6,652 nucleotides of DNA from Bacillota bacterium (GTDB lineage: Bacteria > Bacillota > Clostridia > Lachnospirales > Lachnospiraceae), in assembly GCA_023428655.1 (NCBI GenBank), contig JAEYXC010000324.1, positions 1-6,652 of the forward strand. The letters run 5' to 3'. The notes under the pieces are model-generated. The model saw nothing but the letters and a program-made list of their open reading frames with translations. It was not told the DNA's origin and ran no database searches. Within the stretch, counting starts at the first letter, position 1, and each line of letters opens with the position of its first letter. Below are positions 6,579 through 6,652 of the stretch, piece by piece. The translations under genes and the position numbers were made by a program.

Positions 6579-6652
6579 AATTCATCTATTGTTTCATTTT
6601 ATTACAAACAAGTTATGATTATTCGATTTTCGTAACAGTTCAGCCATACAAA
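6579..6652 (-). other. Region upstream of spoVD with no recognisable gene
   Basis: In B. subtilis the gene before spoVD is another division gene such as ftsL or pbpB. Here one minus-strand frame is open from the window edge to tandem TAA TAA stops (6604-6599), another closes at a TGA further on, and the third closes almost at once. None of these tails is long enough to recognise, so the end of an upstream gene can be neither confirmed nor excluded. No convincing promoter was found. Confidence 0.4.

Overview
The window looks like part of the division and cell-wall (dcw) gene cluster of an endospore-forming Firmicute of class Clostridia, most likely a Lachnospiraceae-type organism. The grounds are the AT-leaning base composition, the purine-rich Shine-Dalgarno sites, a SpoVD-type penicillin-binding protein with a C-terminal PASTA domain, and the gene order. 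The taxonomic call is an inference from gene content and style, not a database match.

All real genes lie on the minus strand, so transcription runs from high to low coordinates. In that order they are a SpoVD-like class B PBP (6563..4614), mraY (4435..3467), murD (3435..2074), an ftsW/spoVE SEDS glycosyltransferase (2033..888), and the first two thirds of murA (815 to beyond base 1). The last four are separated by only 31, 40 and 72 nt and each has a plausible ribosome binding site, as expected of one operon. The 178-nt gap between spoVD and mraY is the only sizeable non-coding stretch. It holds a near-consensus vegetative promoter (TTGTTT, 17 bp, TATAAT) and a leader with potential alternative hairpins around the mraY Shine-Dalgarno site.

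Functionally, MurA and MurD act in the cytoplasm on the UDP-muramyl precursor. MraY transfers the finished precursor to undecaprenyl phosphate to make lipid I. The SEDS protein polymerises flipped lipid II into glycan strands, and the PBP crosslinks them. The PBP and SEDS proteins may serve septation, spore cortex synthesis, or both; sequence alone does not decide this. murE, murF and murG, which sit within this stretch in Bacillus subtilis, are absent here and must be encoded elsewhere.

No mobile elements, CRISPR arrays, tRNA or rRNA genes were seen. I see no clearly new biological system. The points most worth a second look are the mraY leader and promoter, the conserved cysteine pair and KTA (rather than KTG) motif of the PBP, and the trimmed gene order.
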